Below are positions 26,803-36,558 of a stretch of DNA of 45,849 nt, piece after piece. Source of the DNA: Fidelibacterota bacterium (GTDB lineage Bacteria; Fidelibacterota; Marinisomatia; SCGC-AAA003-L08; JACNLC01). The position numbers were made by a program, and so were the translations under genes. Under the pieces are notes generated by a model. The model did not search any database, was not told where the DNA came from, and saw nothing but the letters and a program-made list of their open reading frames with translations. The first letter of the stretch is position 1; each line of letters opens with the position of its first letter. Location of the stretch: assembly GCA_018657495.1 (NCBI GenBank), contig JABHXA010000017.1, positions 1 through 45,849 on the forward strand, written 5' to 3'.

Positions 26803-28164
26803 ATGTCTGGAGAAAATCAATTGCATCTACGTGGGTTTATAACTGCTAAGGATACTGAATATCGTCTCTCCCCTATCCCTGATAAATTTTTTGAAAAAAA
26901 TACCGTATCAAATCCATCAGCCATTGTTCGCGTTGACCCGGTAAAAACCTACCAAGTGATCCAGGGATTTGGAGGAGCCTTCACCGAGTCTGCGGCAACC
27001 ACATTTTACAAGATGCCGCCTTCAGTTCAAAATGAAATAATCAGAGCATATTTTGATAAAAAAGACGGCATCGGTTATACTTTCGGCCGCACCCATATCA
27101 ACAGCTGTGATTTCTCACTGGGTAATTATGCCTATACTGAAGTCCCAGGTGATGAAAGTCTTAAACATTTCAGTATTGATCACGATCACCAATCCTTAAT
27201 TCCACTTATAAAATCGTCTATGGATGCTGCCGGGGGAGAGCTAAAATTATTGGCTTCACCCTGGAGCCCACCAGCATGGATGAAAACCACTGGCAAAATG
27301 AATAATGGCGGGAAACTTTTAGCAAAATACCAAAAAGTCTGGGCCGAATACTATTGCCGATATATTTTAGAATATGAAAAAGCCGGGATTGATATCTGGG
27401 GTATATCTGTCCAAAATGAACCGGCGGCAACACAGACATGGGACTCCTGCATTTACAGCGCGGAAGAAGAAAGAGATTTTGTCCGTGACTATTTGGGTCC
27501 AGCAATGCACAACGCTGGATATGCCGGAAAAAAAATTGTTATCTGGGACCATAACCGCGATATCATGTTTGACAGGGCCAAAGTTGTCTTTGACGACCCT
27601 GAAGCTGCAAAATATGTCTGGGGAACAGGTTTTCACTGGTATTGTGGCGACCATTTTGATAATGTCAAAAAACTGCATGATGCCTATCCCGATAAAGAGC
27701 TGATTTTTACCGAAGGATGCCAGGAAGGAGGTCCCCATACCGGCTCGTGGGATTTGGGTGAAAGATATGCCCGGTCAATTATCAATGATCTCAATAGATG
27801 GACAGTTGCATGGATCGACTGGAATATTATTTTAGATGAGCAGGGTGGCCCAAATCATCAGTCAAATTTTTGCAGTGCACCCATTATTGCCGATACAAAA
27901 TCAGGGGAATGTCTCTATCAAAGTTCATATTATTATCTTGGACATTTTTCTAAATTTATGACCCCCGGTTCTGTCCGCATTTTTTCAGAATCTTCAGTTG
28001 ATCATCTCGAAGTCCTTGCGGCAAAAACGGTTGATAATAAACTGGTGATCACCATATTAAATAAATCTTCTGAAGAAATAAATTTTAGGCTGGCCTTATC
28101 TGATCAACCTGTCACGGTCTCGCAACCGGCAAGATCCATTGTCACTTTAATCCAAAATTTGTAA
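26803..28164 (+). CDS. GH30 beta-glucosidase/beta-1,6-glucanase-type enzyme, cytoplasmic
   Basis: 453 residues. Motifs of GH30 are IQGFGGAFTESAA (53-65), SPWSPPAWMKT (152-162), acid/base E206 in VQNEP, and nucleophile E304 in FTEGC. The C-terminal beta domain closes the protein (LVITILNKSSEEINFRL). No signal peptide is present, unlike the second GH30 of this window (36555-38318), so it should work in the cytoplasm on imported oligomers, plausibly on beta-1,6-linked branches of laminarin. The start follows the GH1 stop by five bases without a clear ribosome-binding site, suggesting coupled translation. Confidence 0.92.
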   Translation: MSGENQLHLRGFITAKDTEYRLSPIPDKFFEKNTVSNPSAIVRVDPVKTYQVIQGFGGAFTESAATTFYKMPPSVQNEIIRAYFDKKDGIGYTFGRTHINSCDFSLGNYAYTEVPGDESLKHFSIDHDHQSLIPLIKSSMDAAGGELKLLASPWSPPAWMKTTGKMNNGGKLLAKYQKVWAEYYCRYILEYEKAGIDIWGISVQNEPAATQTWDSCIYSAEEERDFVRDYLGPAMHNAGYAGKKIVIWDHNRDIMFDRAKVVFDDPEAAKYVWGTGFHWYCGDHFDNVKKLHDAYPDKELIFTEGCQEGGPHTGSWDLGERYARSIINDLNRWTVAWIDWNIILDEQGGPNHQSNFCSAPIIADTKSGECLYQSSYYYLGHFSKFMTPGSVRIFSESSVDHLEVLAAKTVDNKLVITILNKSSEEINFRLALSDQPVTVSQPARSIVTLIQNL

Positions 28165-28199
28165 TCATAAATTAGATAAACTACTCACCAGGCAAATAT

Positions 28200-31100
28200 A
28201 TGAGTAAATCTGAAGCAAAATATTTCTCGTCAGCTGACGCATCAAGAACTAACCCTGAAACCGAGGGATTTACCAAAATAAATCAAGAGCAATTTTATTG
28301 CATTAATGATATCGATAAAATGCCGCCTTTTTTGATGAGTGTAACCAGCAGTGACGATCACTGGATGTTTCTCTCAAGCAGGGGTGGGTTAACCGCCGGA
28401 AGGATAAACGAAAACTATAGCCTGTTTCCATATGAGACAGAAGACAAAATCCACAAAAGTCATACACATACCGGTCCGGTTATAGTTTTTCGAATCTATA
28501 ATGATGATGGTTCCGTAGAGTATTGGCAGCCTTTTAAAAGCTCTCAAGACAATGATGCCATAAGTAGAAACCTCTATAAAAATAGGCTTGGTAATTCTGT
28601 CATTTTTGAAGAAATCAATCATGAATTAGGATTATCCTATCGCAACCAATGGTCTAACAGCGAGAAATACGGATTCATCAAAACTTCCACCGTTAAAAAT
28701 CTTACCCCTGTTTCTAATCGAAAAGTGGATATTCTTGATGGTTTAAAAAATGTCCTGCCAAGCGGTGTAGAAGTTTTTACACAATTAACTATGAGCAATT
28801 TAGCCGATGCTTATAAGCGATCTGAAATTGATCCCCAAACTAAGATGGGAATATTTTCATTATCCTCATTACTCATGGATAGACCAGAACCGGGGGAAAG
28901 TCTAAATGCGGCAATTATGTGGGCGATTGGTCTGTCTGAATTTGATATCAGTTTATCTGAGACAGCAATTAGACAATTTCTTGAAGGTGGAGAGTTTATT
29001 CAAACTCCTCTGATCACTGGACTGCGGGGTTGTTATTTATTGCATTCTACATTGATATTAGGAGGTGAAGAAGAGCTCAGTTGGAGCATTGTCGCTGAGG
29101 TTAATCAAAACCAACAGGAAGTGGCCCAGATTCGTAAACAATTGAGGGAAGAGAAAAACTTGGATGAACTCATAAAGAGGGATATTCAAAGCAGCACAAT
29201 TAATCTGATCAAAAATGTGGCAGCAGCCGATGGAATTCAAAAAACCTCAAGCAGTATGGATGACTGTCATCATCTGGCAAATGTTATGTTTAATATCATG
29301 CGCGGGGGCGTGTTTGCCGCTAACTATACAATCGAAATTTCAGATTTCAAGCAGTTTCTTAATACCCGGAATAAACATGTCCTTAACCAGTTCTCCGACT
29401 TTTTAAAGGCGTTACCAAATAGCATTGAACTGGCTGATTTTTTAGAGGCAGTTATTAAAACGGATGACCCTGATTTACAGCGATTATTGTACGAATATTT
29501 ACCAATTATGTTTAGCCGTCGTCATGGTGACCCAAGCAGGCCCTGGAATAAATTTGATATCCGTATAAAAGATAACAATCATAATAAAGTTTTGAATTAC
29601 CAGGGAAATTGGCGTGATATATTCCAAAACTGGGAAGCCCTGAGTATAAGTTATCCAACTTTCCTTGAATCATTTATTGCAAAATTTGTCAATGCATCCA
29701 CTATCGATGGGTTTAACCCATATCGCATAACCCGTGATGGAATAGATTGGGAAATTTCTGATCCAGATGATCCCTGGTCATTTATAGGATACTGGGGTGA
29801 CCATCAAATAATATACCTTCTTAAATTTCTTGAATTATCCAAAAGTTTTCACCCACAAACATTTGATCAGCTTCTTGAAAAACCAATTTATTCATATGCC
29901 AATGTGCCTTATCAAATTCTTCCATATGAGAAGGTGGTGGAAAACCCCAAATCAACAATCGAATTCGATCATGAAAAGGAAAATGTGATTGAAAAACTCG
30001 TTGAAGAATTTGGGATGGATGGCAAATTGGTTTTTGATAATCAGAGTACAGTTTATCATGTCACTCTAATTGAGAAACTGTTTGTTCCTTTGCTGTCCAA
30101 AATTTCCAATTTAGTACCAGATGGTGGAATCTGGATGAATACTCAGAGACCAGAATGGAATGATGCAAATAATGCCCTTGTTGGTAATGGCATCTCAATG
30201 GTTACCCATTATTATTTAAGGCGATTTTTACAGTTTCTAAATGATTTACTATTAGATCATGAAAGTGAAAATTTTACTTTTTCAACTGAAATAGCCGATT
30301 GGTTTGAGGATATTTTAGATATCTTGTTAAGCAACAAATCCTCTCTTTCAAATGACCGAATAAATGACTCAGAACGACGGAAGATCGTTAATGAGCTTGG
30401 AACCGCTTTTTCAAATTATCGCGGTCTGGTATATGAATCTGGTTTCTCTGGAAAAAGAAAATTATCAAAAAACCAATTACTCGATTTCATCCACATAACC
30501 CTGAACTTTATTGATCACGGCAATCGAGCAAATAAACGGAATGATGGTCTCTATAATGCATACAATCTGCTCGATATTAAAACAAATGATGGCAAAGCCT
30601 CGATTTCAGAATTATATCAAATGCTCGAAGGTCAGGTTGCCGTTCTCACCAGTGGTACGTTAACCACCGATGAGGTCGTGATGGTACTTGTTGAATTATT
30701 TAATAGCAATATGTTCTGTGCTAATCGAAACAGTTTTATACTTTATCCGGCTCGCGAATTACCTGGTTTCATGGAAAAGAATATCATTCCAAATAAACTC
30801 CTCAAGGAAAATAAATTATTGTCCGAACTTCTTGTTGATGGAAGCGAATCAATTATTTTCAGGGATGTTGATGACCACATCAGGTTTAATTGTGATTTTA
30901 GAAATTCAACGGATCTACAGATTGCCTTGAATAACTTATTAAAAATTGAAAAATGGGAAAACTATGCTTCAGATATAAATGGAATTGAGGCCATTTTTGA
31001 GAAGGTCTTTAATCATCATGCCTTTACTGGTCGTTCCGGATGTATGTATGCCTATGAAGGTATCGGATCCATTTATTGGCATATGGTTTCAAAACTTCTT

Positions 31101-31670
31101 CTGGTTGTTCAGGAATATTATTTAAAATCTGATTCCTTATCGCAGCAGCATGAGATTGGCCGTTATTATTATCGTATCCGCCAGGGATTAGGTTTTAATA
31201 AAACAGCCAGAGAATATGGTGCATTTCCATTTGATCCATATTCTCATACACCAGGGCATCTTGGAGCCCAACAACCTGGCATGACTGGACAGGTGAAAGA
31301 AGAAATTCTAACCAGGTTTGGCGAATTAGGAATCAAAGTGCATGACGGAATATTGCATTTCCAGCCATCTCTTCTAAGGAAAAAAGAATTTCTCAGCGAA
31401 AGAGCCCGCTGGACTACTTTTGATGTAAACGGGCAGGAATCATCCAGAATATTGGATGTGGAGACCCTTGGATTCACCTATTGTCAAATACCTATTATCT
31501 ATGATATCAGTAAACCTGAAGCGCAGATTCAAGTTGAGTTTACGGATGGTTCAAAAGAAAATCATCCAGGGTCATCTTTGAATTTAGAATTGAGCAGTTT
31601 GATTTTTAACCGAAATAACATTATTAAATCTATATATGTACATATTCCAAAATCTCAACTTGCATTTTGA
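28200..31670 (+). CDS. Probable beta-1,3-oligoglucan phosphorylase of clan GH-Q (GH161 or GH149), cytoplasmic
   Basis: 1156 residues, no signal peptide. The N-terminal part is a beta-sandwich (about 1-310; DDHWMFLSSRGGLTAGR, EYWQPFKSS). A helical linker and a long alpha-helical barrel-like region follow, then a short beta tail. Landmarks are YWGDHQ (531-536), IWMNTQRPEWNDANNALVGN with acidic D655, GCMYAYEGIGSIYWHM, and QPGMTGQVKEEILTRFGELG near the end. Size, order and motifs resemble the large GH94-related phosphorylases GH161/GH149, which split beta-1,3-gluco-oligosaccharides with phosphate into glucose-1-phosphate. I cannot tell the two families apart by eye, and the catalytic acid is a guess. 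Placement between the cytoplasmic GH30 and the exported GH3 in a laminarin locus supports the call. The following gene begins 26 bases after its stop. Confidence 0.65.
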   Translation: MSKSEAKYFSSADASRTNPETEGFTKINQEQFYCINDIDKMPPFLMSVTSSDDHWMFLSSRGGLTAGRINENYSLFPYETEDKIHKSHTHTGPVIVFRIYNDDGSVEYWQPFKSSQDNDAISRNLYKNRLGNSVIFEEINHELGLSYRNQWSNSEKYGFIKTSTVKNLTPVSNRKVDILDGLKNVLPSGVEVFTQLTMSNLADAYKRSEIDPQTKMGIFSLSSLLMDRPEPGESLNAAIMWAIGLSEFDISLSETAIRQFLEGGEFIQTPLITGLRGCYLLHSTLILGGEEELSWSIVAEVNQNQQEVAQIRKQLREEKNLDELIKRDIQSSTINLIKNVAAADGIQKTSSSMDDCHHLANVMFNIMRGGVFAANYTIEISDFKQFLNTRNKHVLNQFSDFLKALPNSIELADFLEAVIKTDDPDLQRLLYEYLPIMFSRRHGDPSRPWNKFDIRIKDNNHNKVLNYQGNWRDIFQNWEALSISYPTFLESFIAKFVNASTIDGFNPYRITRDGIDWEISDPDDPWSFIGYWGDHQIIYLLKFLELSKSFHPQTFDQLLEKPIYSYANVPYQILPYEKVVENPKSTIEFDHEKENVIEKLVEEFGMDGKLVFDNQSTVYHVTLIEKLFVPLLSKISNLVPDGGIWMNTQRPEWNDANNALVGNGISMVTHYYLRRFLQFLNDLLLDHESENFTFSTEIADWFEDILDILLSNKSSLSNDRINDSERRKIVNELGTAFSNYRGLVYESGFSGKRKLSKNQLLDFIHITLNFIDHGNRANKRNDGLYNAYNLLDIKTNDGKASISELYQMLEGQVAVLTSGTLTTDEVVMVLVELFNSNMFCANRNSFILYPARELPGFMEKNIIPNKLLKENKLLSELLVDGSESIIFRDVDDHIRFNCDFRNSTDLQIALNNLLKIEKWENYASDINGIEAIFEKVFNHHAFTGRSGCMYAYEGIGSIYWHMVSKLLLVVQEYYLKSDSLSQQHEIGRYYYRIRQGLGFNKTAREYGAFPFDPYSHTPGHLGAQQPGMTGQVKEEILTRFGELGIKVHDGILHFQPSLLRKKEFLSERARWTTFDVNGQESSRILDVETLGFTYCQIPIIYDISKPEAQIQVEFTDGSKENHPGSSLNLELSSLIFNRNNIIKSIYVHIPKSQLAF

Positions 31671-31696
31671 ATATTTGCATTTTAAAAAGGAACGCC

Positions 31697-33514
31697 ATGA
31701 GAATAATTTTTTACCTATTGCTGTCATCAGTAATCCTCACGGGAAATAGTATGACGAGTTCACCAATAAGTATAAGCGATAAGGTTTCCACCATAATTTC
31801 ACATATGACTGTGGAAGAAAAGATCGGACAGATGACACAGGTTGACCGTCGCTATTTGCTTGATGACAATGATATCAGAAAATATTTCCTCGGTTCATTA
31901 TTAAGTGGTGGTAACGGTGGGCCAGAAGATAATACTGCAAAGGGATGGCTGGAGATGTACAAAGAATACCAAAACATTGCCATGGAAACCCGATTGGGAA
32001 TTCCACTGATTTATGGTGTTGATGCAGTACATGGTCATAATAATATTTTTGGTACAACAATTTTCCCTCACAATATCGGTCTTGGTTGTACAATGGATCC
32101 TGATCTGGTCAAGCGGGTTGCAGAAATTACCGCTATTGAAGTTGCCGCAACTGGCTTGAATTGGACATTTAGTCCATGTGTTGCTGTACCCGGTGATATT
32201 CGTTGGGGTCGGGCATATGAAGGATTTTCCCAGGATCCGCAGCTTACGTCCACTTTGGGTGTGGCTGCTGTAAAAGGCTATCAGGGAAATGATCTCTCGA
32301 AAAGACATACTATTCTTGCTTGCAGCAAACATTATGTTGGCGATGGCGGGGCAGCATGGGGTACCGGTGATAACGATTACACAATTGATCGTGGAGATGC
32401 CGTTATGAATGAAGATGATTTTCGTCGTATTCATCTTCCCCCATATGTTGAAGCAGTAAATAATGGCGTTGGCTCAGTGATGGTTTCCTATAGCAGTTGG
32501 AATGGAGAAAAATGCCATGGTCATGCTTATTTAATAACGGATGTTTTAAAAAATGAACTTGGTTTTGAAGGATTTGTAGTCTCCGACTGGGCAGGATTTA
32601 GAGGCATTGCGGAAGATCAAAAATCAGATATCGTAAAAGCAATAAATGCTGGAATAGATATGATCATGCTTCCCGGCTCGAAAGATAAAGAAGAGGAAGG
32701 TTACATATATTTTCTAAAACTTTTTAAAGAAGCTGTCCTGGAAAAATCTATTTCAATGGATCGAATCGACGATGCAGTCACTAGGATTTTAAAAATGAAG
32801 TTTGAATTGGGTCTTTTTGAAAAACCGCTTGGAGATGATTCACTATTAAAAACAGTGGGGTCAGTGGAACATCGGGAAGTTGCCAGAGAGGCCGTCAGGA
32901 AATCACTGGTAGTATTAAAAAATGAAGACAATCTATTTCCATTAAAAAAATCAGGATCAAAAATACTTGTTGCCGGTGAGGCTGCCAATGATATCGGCAT
33001 GCAATGTGGCGGATGGTCGATAACCTGGCAGGGTATTCGTGGCGATATTACCGTTGGAACTACAATCCTTGAGGGCATACAAAATACCGTTGTAGATAAA
33101 TCTCAGGTTATATTTTCAGCTGATGGATCCGGTGGTGATGATGCAACTATTGGCATTGTAGTCATTGGCGAAGAACCTTATGCAGAGGGTTATGGCGACA
33201 GGGCAGATTTATCCCTCTCTGATGAGGATCTCATGTTACTTTCCAAAATGAAGGATAAAGGTATTCCCACCGTGGTTATTCTGCTCTCAGGTAGACCGTT
33301 AATTATCACCGATCATTTAAAAGATATGGATGTTTTTATTGCCGCCTGGCTCCCGGGAACAGAAGGACAGGGTATCGCTGATATCTTATTTGGCGATTTT
33401 CCAGCCACCGGAAAATTATCTTTTACCTGGCCAAGAAGTATGGATCAAATACCACTTCAAAGAAAAGAATCTGACACCAAACCTCTATTTCCGTTTGGAT
33501 ACAAATCTAATTAA
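31697..33514 (+). CDS. GH3 beta-glucosidase, exported
   Basis: About 605 residues from ATG 31697, chosen because AAAAAGGAA sits just ahead of it and the protein then starts with a signal peptide (MRIIFYLLLSSVILTGN). The longer frame from 31667 overlaps the previous gene and spoils this. GH3 features are MTVEEKIGQMTQVDRRYL, PLIYGVDAVHGHNNIFGTT, the KH substrate motif in ACSKHYVGDGG, and nucleophile D297 in VVSDWAG. The second alpha/beta domain ends GKLSFTWPRS. It removes glucose from the ends of beta-glucan fragments, probably in the periplasm. The following GH5 gene is 11 bases away. Confidence 0.95.
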   Translation: MRIIFYLLLSSVILTGNSMTSSPISISDKVSTIISHMTVEEKIGQMTQVDRRYLLDDNDIRKYFLGSLLSGGNGGPEDNTAKGWLEMYKEYQNIAMETRLGIPLIYGVDAVHGHNNIFGTTIFPHNIGLGCTMDPDLVKRVAEITAIEVAATGLNWTFSPCVAVPGDIRWGRAYEGFSQDPQLTSTLGVAAVKGYQGNDLSKRHTILACSKHYVGDGGAAWGTGDNDYTIDRGDAVMNEDDFRRIHLPPYVEAVNNGVGSVMVSYSSWNGEKCHGHAYLITDVLKNELGFEGFVVSDWAGFRGIAEDQKSDIVKAINAGIDMIMLPGSKDKEEEGYIYFLKLFKEAVLEKSISMDRIDDAVTRILKMKFELGLFEKPLGDDSLLKTVGSVEHREVAREAVRKSLVVLKNEDNLFPLKKSGSKILVAGEAANDIGMQCGGWSITWQGIRGDITVGTTILEGIQNTVVDKSQVIFSADGSGGDDATIGIVVIGEEPYAEGYGDRADLSLSDEDLMLLSKMKDKGIPTVVILLSGRPLIITDHLKDMDVFIAAWLPGTEGQGIADILFGDFPATGKLSFTWPRSMDQIPLQRKESDTKPLFPFGYKSN

Positions 33515-33525
33515 AAAGGACTGTG

Positions 33526-35394
33526 ATGAAATTTGTTAATCGATACACTTTATTTATTCTTTCTGCCGGCCTGCTTGTTTCATGTGTGAAAGATTTAGAC
33601 AGCCAATCCCCTTCAGGACTCAGCGAACCATTGCGTATCACTGATACAAAAATTCTTAACAGCAATGATGATAAAATATTCTTAAAAGGATGCAACCTGG
33701 GAAATTGGCTTGTTTTAGAAATGTGGATGCTTGATTATCGACAAAGCGGTAGTGGGGATCAATATGAATTTGAATTACAATTAAGCGAGCGGTTCGGGGC
33801 ATCTGAAACCCATCGGTTGATGGAATTGTATCGCAGTAGCTGGGCCATCGAACGGGATTTCAAAATGATCAAATCTTTTGGCATGAATACCATCAGGTTA
33901 CCGTTTGAATATAGACTATTAATGGATGATGATAAACCCTTCCAATTAAGAGAAGATGCCTGGTTCTGGTTGGATAAAGCAGTCAACCTTGCCACGAAAC
34001 ACGATATGTTTATTATTCTTGATATGCATGGTGCGCCTGGTCGTCAGAGCGGAATGGATCATACAGGTCGATCTGGATATAATCGCCTTTGGGAAGAAGC
34101 TAAATACCAGGATCAAACCGAATGGCTTTGGGTCCAGATATCAAAACATTACAAAGACAATCCAACGATTGCAGCTTATGATTTCCTGAATGAACCCTGG
34201 GGTGGTGAGGAATTAGATCTCAAAAAAATGATTTTACGTTGCAATGAGGTGGTGAGGGCTGAAAATGATAATCATATTGTTATTTTCCCCGGGCATTACA
34301 GTGGGATTGATTTTTATGAGGATGAACACAGTAAATCGCTGACAAACGTCCTTTATACAGCGCATTTTTATCCAGGATTTTTTGGATGGGGTGGTCCCGT
34401 TCCACAGGTGCATGCCGATTTTCTCGAAAACGGTTTAATGGATTGGAAAGAAACCATGGATCGATTTAATGCGCCTTTGTTAATTGGTGAATTTAATGTG
34501 GTTTCCCAACGAGCTGGCGGTGGAGAGATGATGCGACGATATTATGATCGTTACGAAAAATGGGGATGGCCTGCTACCATGTGGTCCTATAAAGTGCTCA
34601 CCCAGCAGGGAGGCATTAATGAAATGAATTGGGGAATGGTCACCAATGAGAAACCACTCGCAAAACTTGATATCATAGCAGATGATCTCAGTGAAATAGA
34701 AACCTGGTTCAAATCTCTGGCCACAATGGAATACTCGGTAAACAGCGATCTCCAATACTGGTTAACAACTGATGAAACCCCTTCTCTCCTTGATGATTTA
34801 CCACCACTTCCCCCACCTATTACTAAAGCCCCAGCCGTTGATCCACTACCTGGAAAATGGCAGGCCTCTGATATTGGTGAACCCCTCGAAGGCGGTCAAC
34901 TAGTTGATGGTGATACCTGGACCGTTTATGGCGGTGGTGCTGATATTTGGACCGACAATGATCAGTTTCGTTATATCTGGCACGAGGTGGAAGGTGATTT
35001 TTCGGTACGCGTGACCGTAAATGAATTGTTATCAACAAATACATATGCCAAGGCCGGAATAATGGCTCGAAATAGCCTTGACCCCCAGTCATCACATGTC
35101 CTGATAAATATTTTCCCATTCGGCAATACCGAGTTTGGTTATCGGATCGGCAAAGGTAAAATGATGCAGGCCAGCGGCGGTAATTCAGCAATATTACCGG
35201 GGGCAGAATTGGAATTAACCCGAGAGGGCAATACTTTTATCGGTAAAATTTTGATCGATGGTGAATGGCAAGTTGTTGGTGAAATATCCAATGATGAAAT
35301 TACCAATAGAACCTTATTGGGCCTCGCCACTCTGAGTCATGATAATAACCGACTTACAAAAGCAGTATTTGATAATTTTAATTTTTTGAAATAA
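33526..35394 (+). CDS. GH5 exo-/endo-glucanase lipoprotein with C-terminal DUF1349-like domain
   Basis: About 622 residues. ATG 33526 is preferred over GTG 33523, with AAAAAGGA upstream. The N-terminus ends AGLLVSC, a good lipobox (C20). GH5 domain about 40-400: LKGCNLGNWLVLEMWM, NTIRLPFEY, LDMHGAPG, acid/base E223 in FLNEPW, nucleophile E322 in LIGEFNV. The start motif resembles that of fungal exo-beta-1,3-glucanases (GH5_9), but the subfamily is not certain. Residues about 445-622 look like a DUF1349/concanavalin-type beta sandwich (GDFSVRVTVNELLSTNTYAKAGIMAR), possibly sugar-binding. It would be anchored at a membrane face toward periplasm or surface and process beta-glucan. Confidence 0.88.
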   Translation: MKFVNRYTLFILSAGLLVSCVKDLDSQSPSGLSEPLRITDTKILNSNDDKIFLKGCNLGNWLVLEMWMLDYRQSGSGDQYEFELQLSERFGASETHRLMELYRSSWAIERDFKMIKSFGMNTIRLPFEYRLLMDDDKPFQLREDAWFWLDKAVNLATKHDMFIILDMHGAPGRQSGMDHTGRSGYNRLWEEAKYQDQTEWLWVQISKHYKDNPTIAAYDFLNEPWGGEELDLKKMILRCNEVVRAENDNHIVIFPGHYSGIDFYEDEHSKSLTNVLYTAHFYPGFFGWGGPVPQVHADFLENGLMDWKETMDRFNAPLLIGEFNVVSQRAGGGEMMRRYYDRYEKWGWPATMWSYKVLTQQGGINEMNWGMVTNEKPLAKLDIIADDLSEIETWFKSLATMEYSVNSDLQYWLTTDETPSLLDDLPPLPPPITKAPAVDPLPGKWQASDIGEPLEGGQLVDGDTWTVYGGGADIWTDNDQFRYIWHEVEGDFSVRVTVNELLSTNTYAKAGIMARNSLDPQSSHVLINIFPFGNTEFGYRIGKGKMMQASGGNSAILPGAELELTREGNTFIGKILIDGEWQVVGEISNDEITNRTLLGLATLSHDNNRLTKAVFDNFNFLK

Positions 35395-35430
35395 CAATTA
35401 TTTTTTTATATAAGTTTTATTGGAGATAGA

Positions 35431-36558
35431 ATGAAAATAATCATTACCATTTTTATCCTATTATTGGGTAGTATTTATTGTGATAGTCCGCAGGAGACTA
35501 TTGTGCAGGGGTGTACAGATCCGGAGGCTTGTAACTACAACAGCAATGCCGATGAAGAAAACGACAGTTGTCTTTTTGATGATTGCCTCGGAGTCTGCGG
35601 TGGAGATGCTGTTATAGATTGTACCGGGATTTGCGGTGGTGCATATGCCACCGATGATTGCGGTGAATGTATCCACCCGGTAAATCAGGCATATCTATGG
35701 AACTCAACCTGTTCAGGATGTATGGATGAATCAGCGGACAATTATGATGAGTCGGCCATTTTTGATGATGGATCCTGCATTGAAGAATTCCCTCCCGGTT
35801 GGCTATTAGTCTGGAATGACGAATTTAACGGTGAGACTATAAACGGGGCAAATTGGGCACATGAAGTGTGGTCCCCGGGTCATGTAAATAATGAATTACA
35901 GGCATATACCAGCCGACCAGAGAATTCATATATTGACAATGGCCATTTGGTCATTCAGGCATTGCATGAAAATTATAATGATGCAAATTATACTTCAGCA
36001 AGACTTAACTCAGCTGGTAAAGGTGAGATTCAGTACGGGCGATTTGATATAAGAGCTAAAGTCCCATTGGGTCAAGGTACATGGCCGGCAATCTGGATGC
36101 TGGGATCAAATATTGGCTCTGTGGGCTGGCCAGAATGCGGTGAAATCGATATCATGGAACATGTGAACAATTCAAATAATATCCTGAGCTCAATCCATAC
36201 AAGCGCCTGTTACCATTCTCTCCCAAATTATCCTGATGGCTGCCCTGATTATAATATCACCTGTCCTGATGGCTGCTGGCAGCCAAATACCTCAGGAACA
36301 ACCTTGGCTCAAGTGGATGATTGGCATGTATATGGGATGATTTGGAATGAGAACTCTCTTACCTTCTCAATAGATAATCAACCATTCATGACCGTGAATC
36401 GACCGATCAACTCAAATACACAGTCATGGCCCTTTGATCAGGATTTCTTTTTAATATTGAATCTTGCCATTGGCGGCGATTGGCCGGGCAATCCTGATAA
36501 TAACATTTTTCCCATAACATTTGAAATAGATTATGTAAGAGTCTATGAAGCCGAATGA
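35431..36558 (+). CDS. GH16 endo-beta-1,3-glucanase with N-terminal cysteine-rich GCTDP modules
   Basis: 375 residues, signal peptide 1-17 (MKIIITIFILLLGSIYC), TTGGAG ribosome-binding site. Residues 27-116 are cysteine-rich: a GCTDPEACNY...DSC motif, two CGG repeats, and a second GCMDESADNY...DGSC motif. GH16 spans about 122-375 (LLVWNDEFNGETINGANW, HVNNELQAYTSRPEN, QYGRFDIRAKVPLGQGTWPA). The catalytic motif GEIDIMEH has E238, D240 and E243, and the domain ends ITFEIDYVRVYEAE. Six further cysteines lie in the 245-295 region. This is laminarinase-type GH16. The cysteine modules also occur in the multi-module binding protein of this locus and may be structural spacers. The GH30 gene overlaps its stop by four bases. 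Confidence 0.93.
   Translation: MKIIITIFILLLGSIYCDSPQETIVQGCTDPEACNYNSNADEENDSCLFDDCLGVCGGDAVIDCTGICGGAYATDDCGECIHPVNQAYLWNSTCSGCMDESADNYDESAIFDDGSCIEEFPPGWLLVWNDEFNGETINGANWAHEVWSPGHVNNELQAYTSRPENSYIDNGHLVIQALHENYNDANYTSARLNSAGKGEIQYGRFDIRAKVPLGQGTWPAIWMLGSNIGSVGWPECGEIDIMEHVNNSNNILSSIHTSACYHSLPNYPDGCPDYNITCPDGCWQPNTSGTTLAQVDDWHVYGMIWNENSLTFSIDNQPFMTVNRPINSNTQSWPFDQDFFLILNLAIGGDWPGNPDNNIFPITFEIDYVRVYEAE

Noticed and set aside
31901..32434. 177-residue minus-strand ORF inside the GH3 gene
   Set aside because: The plus-strand frame shows intact GH3 catalytic motifs across the whole stretch. The antisense frame has no recognisable domain or ribosome-binding site.
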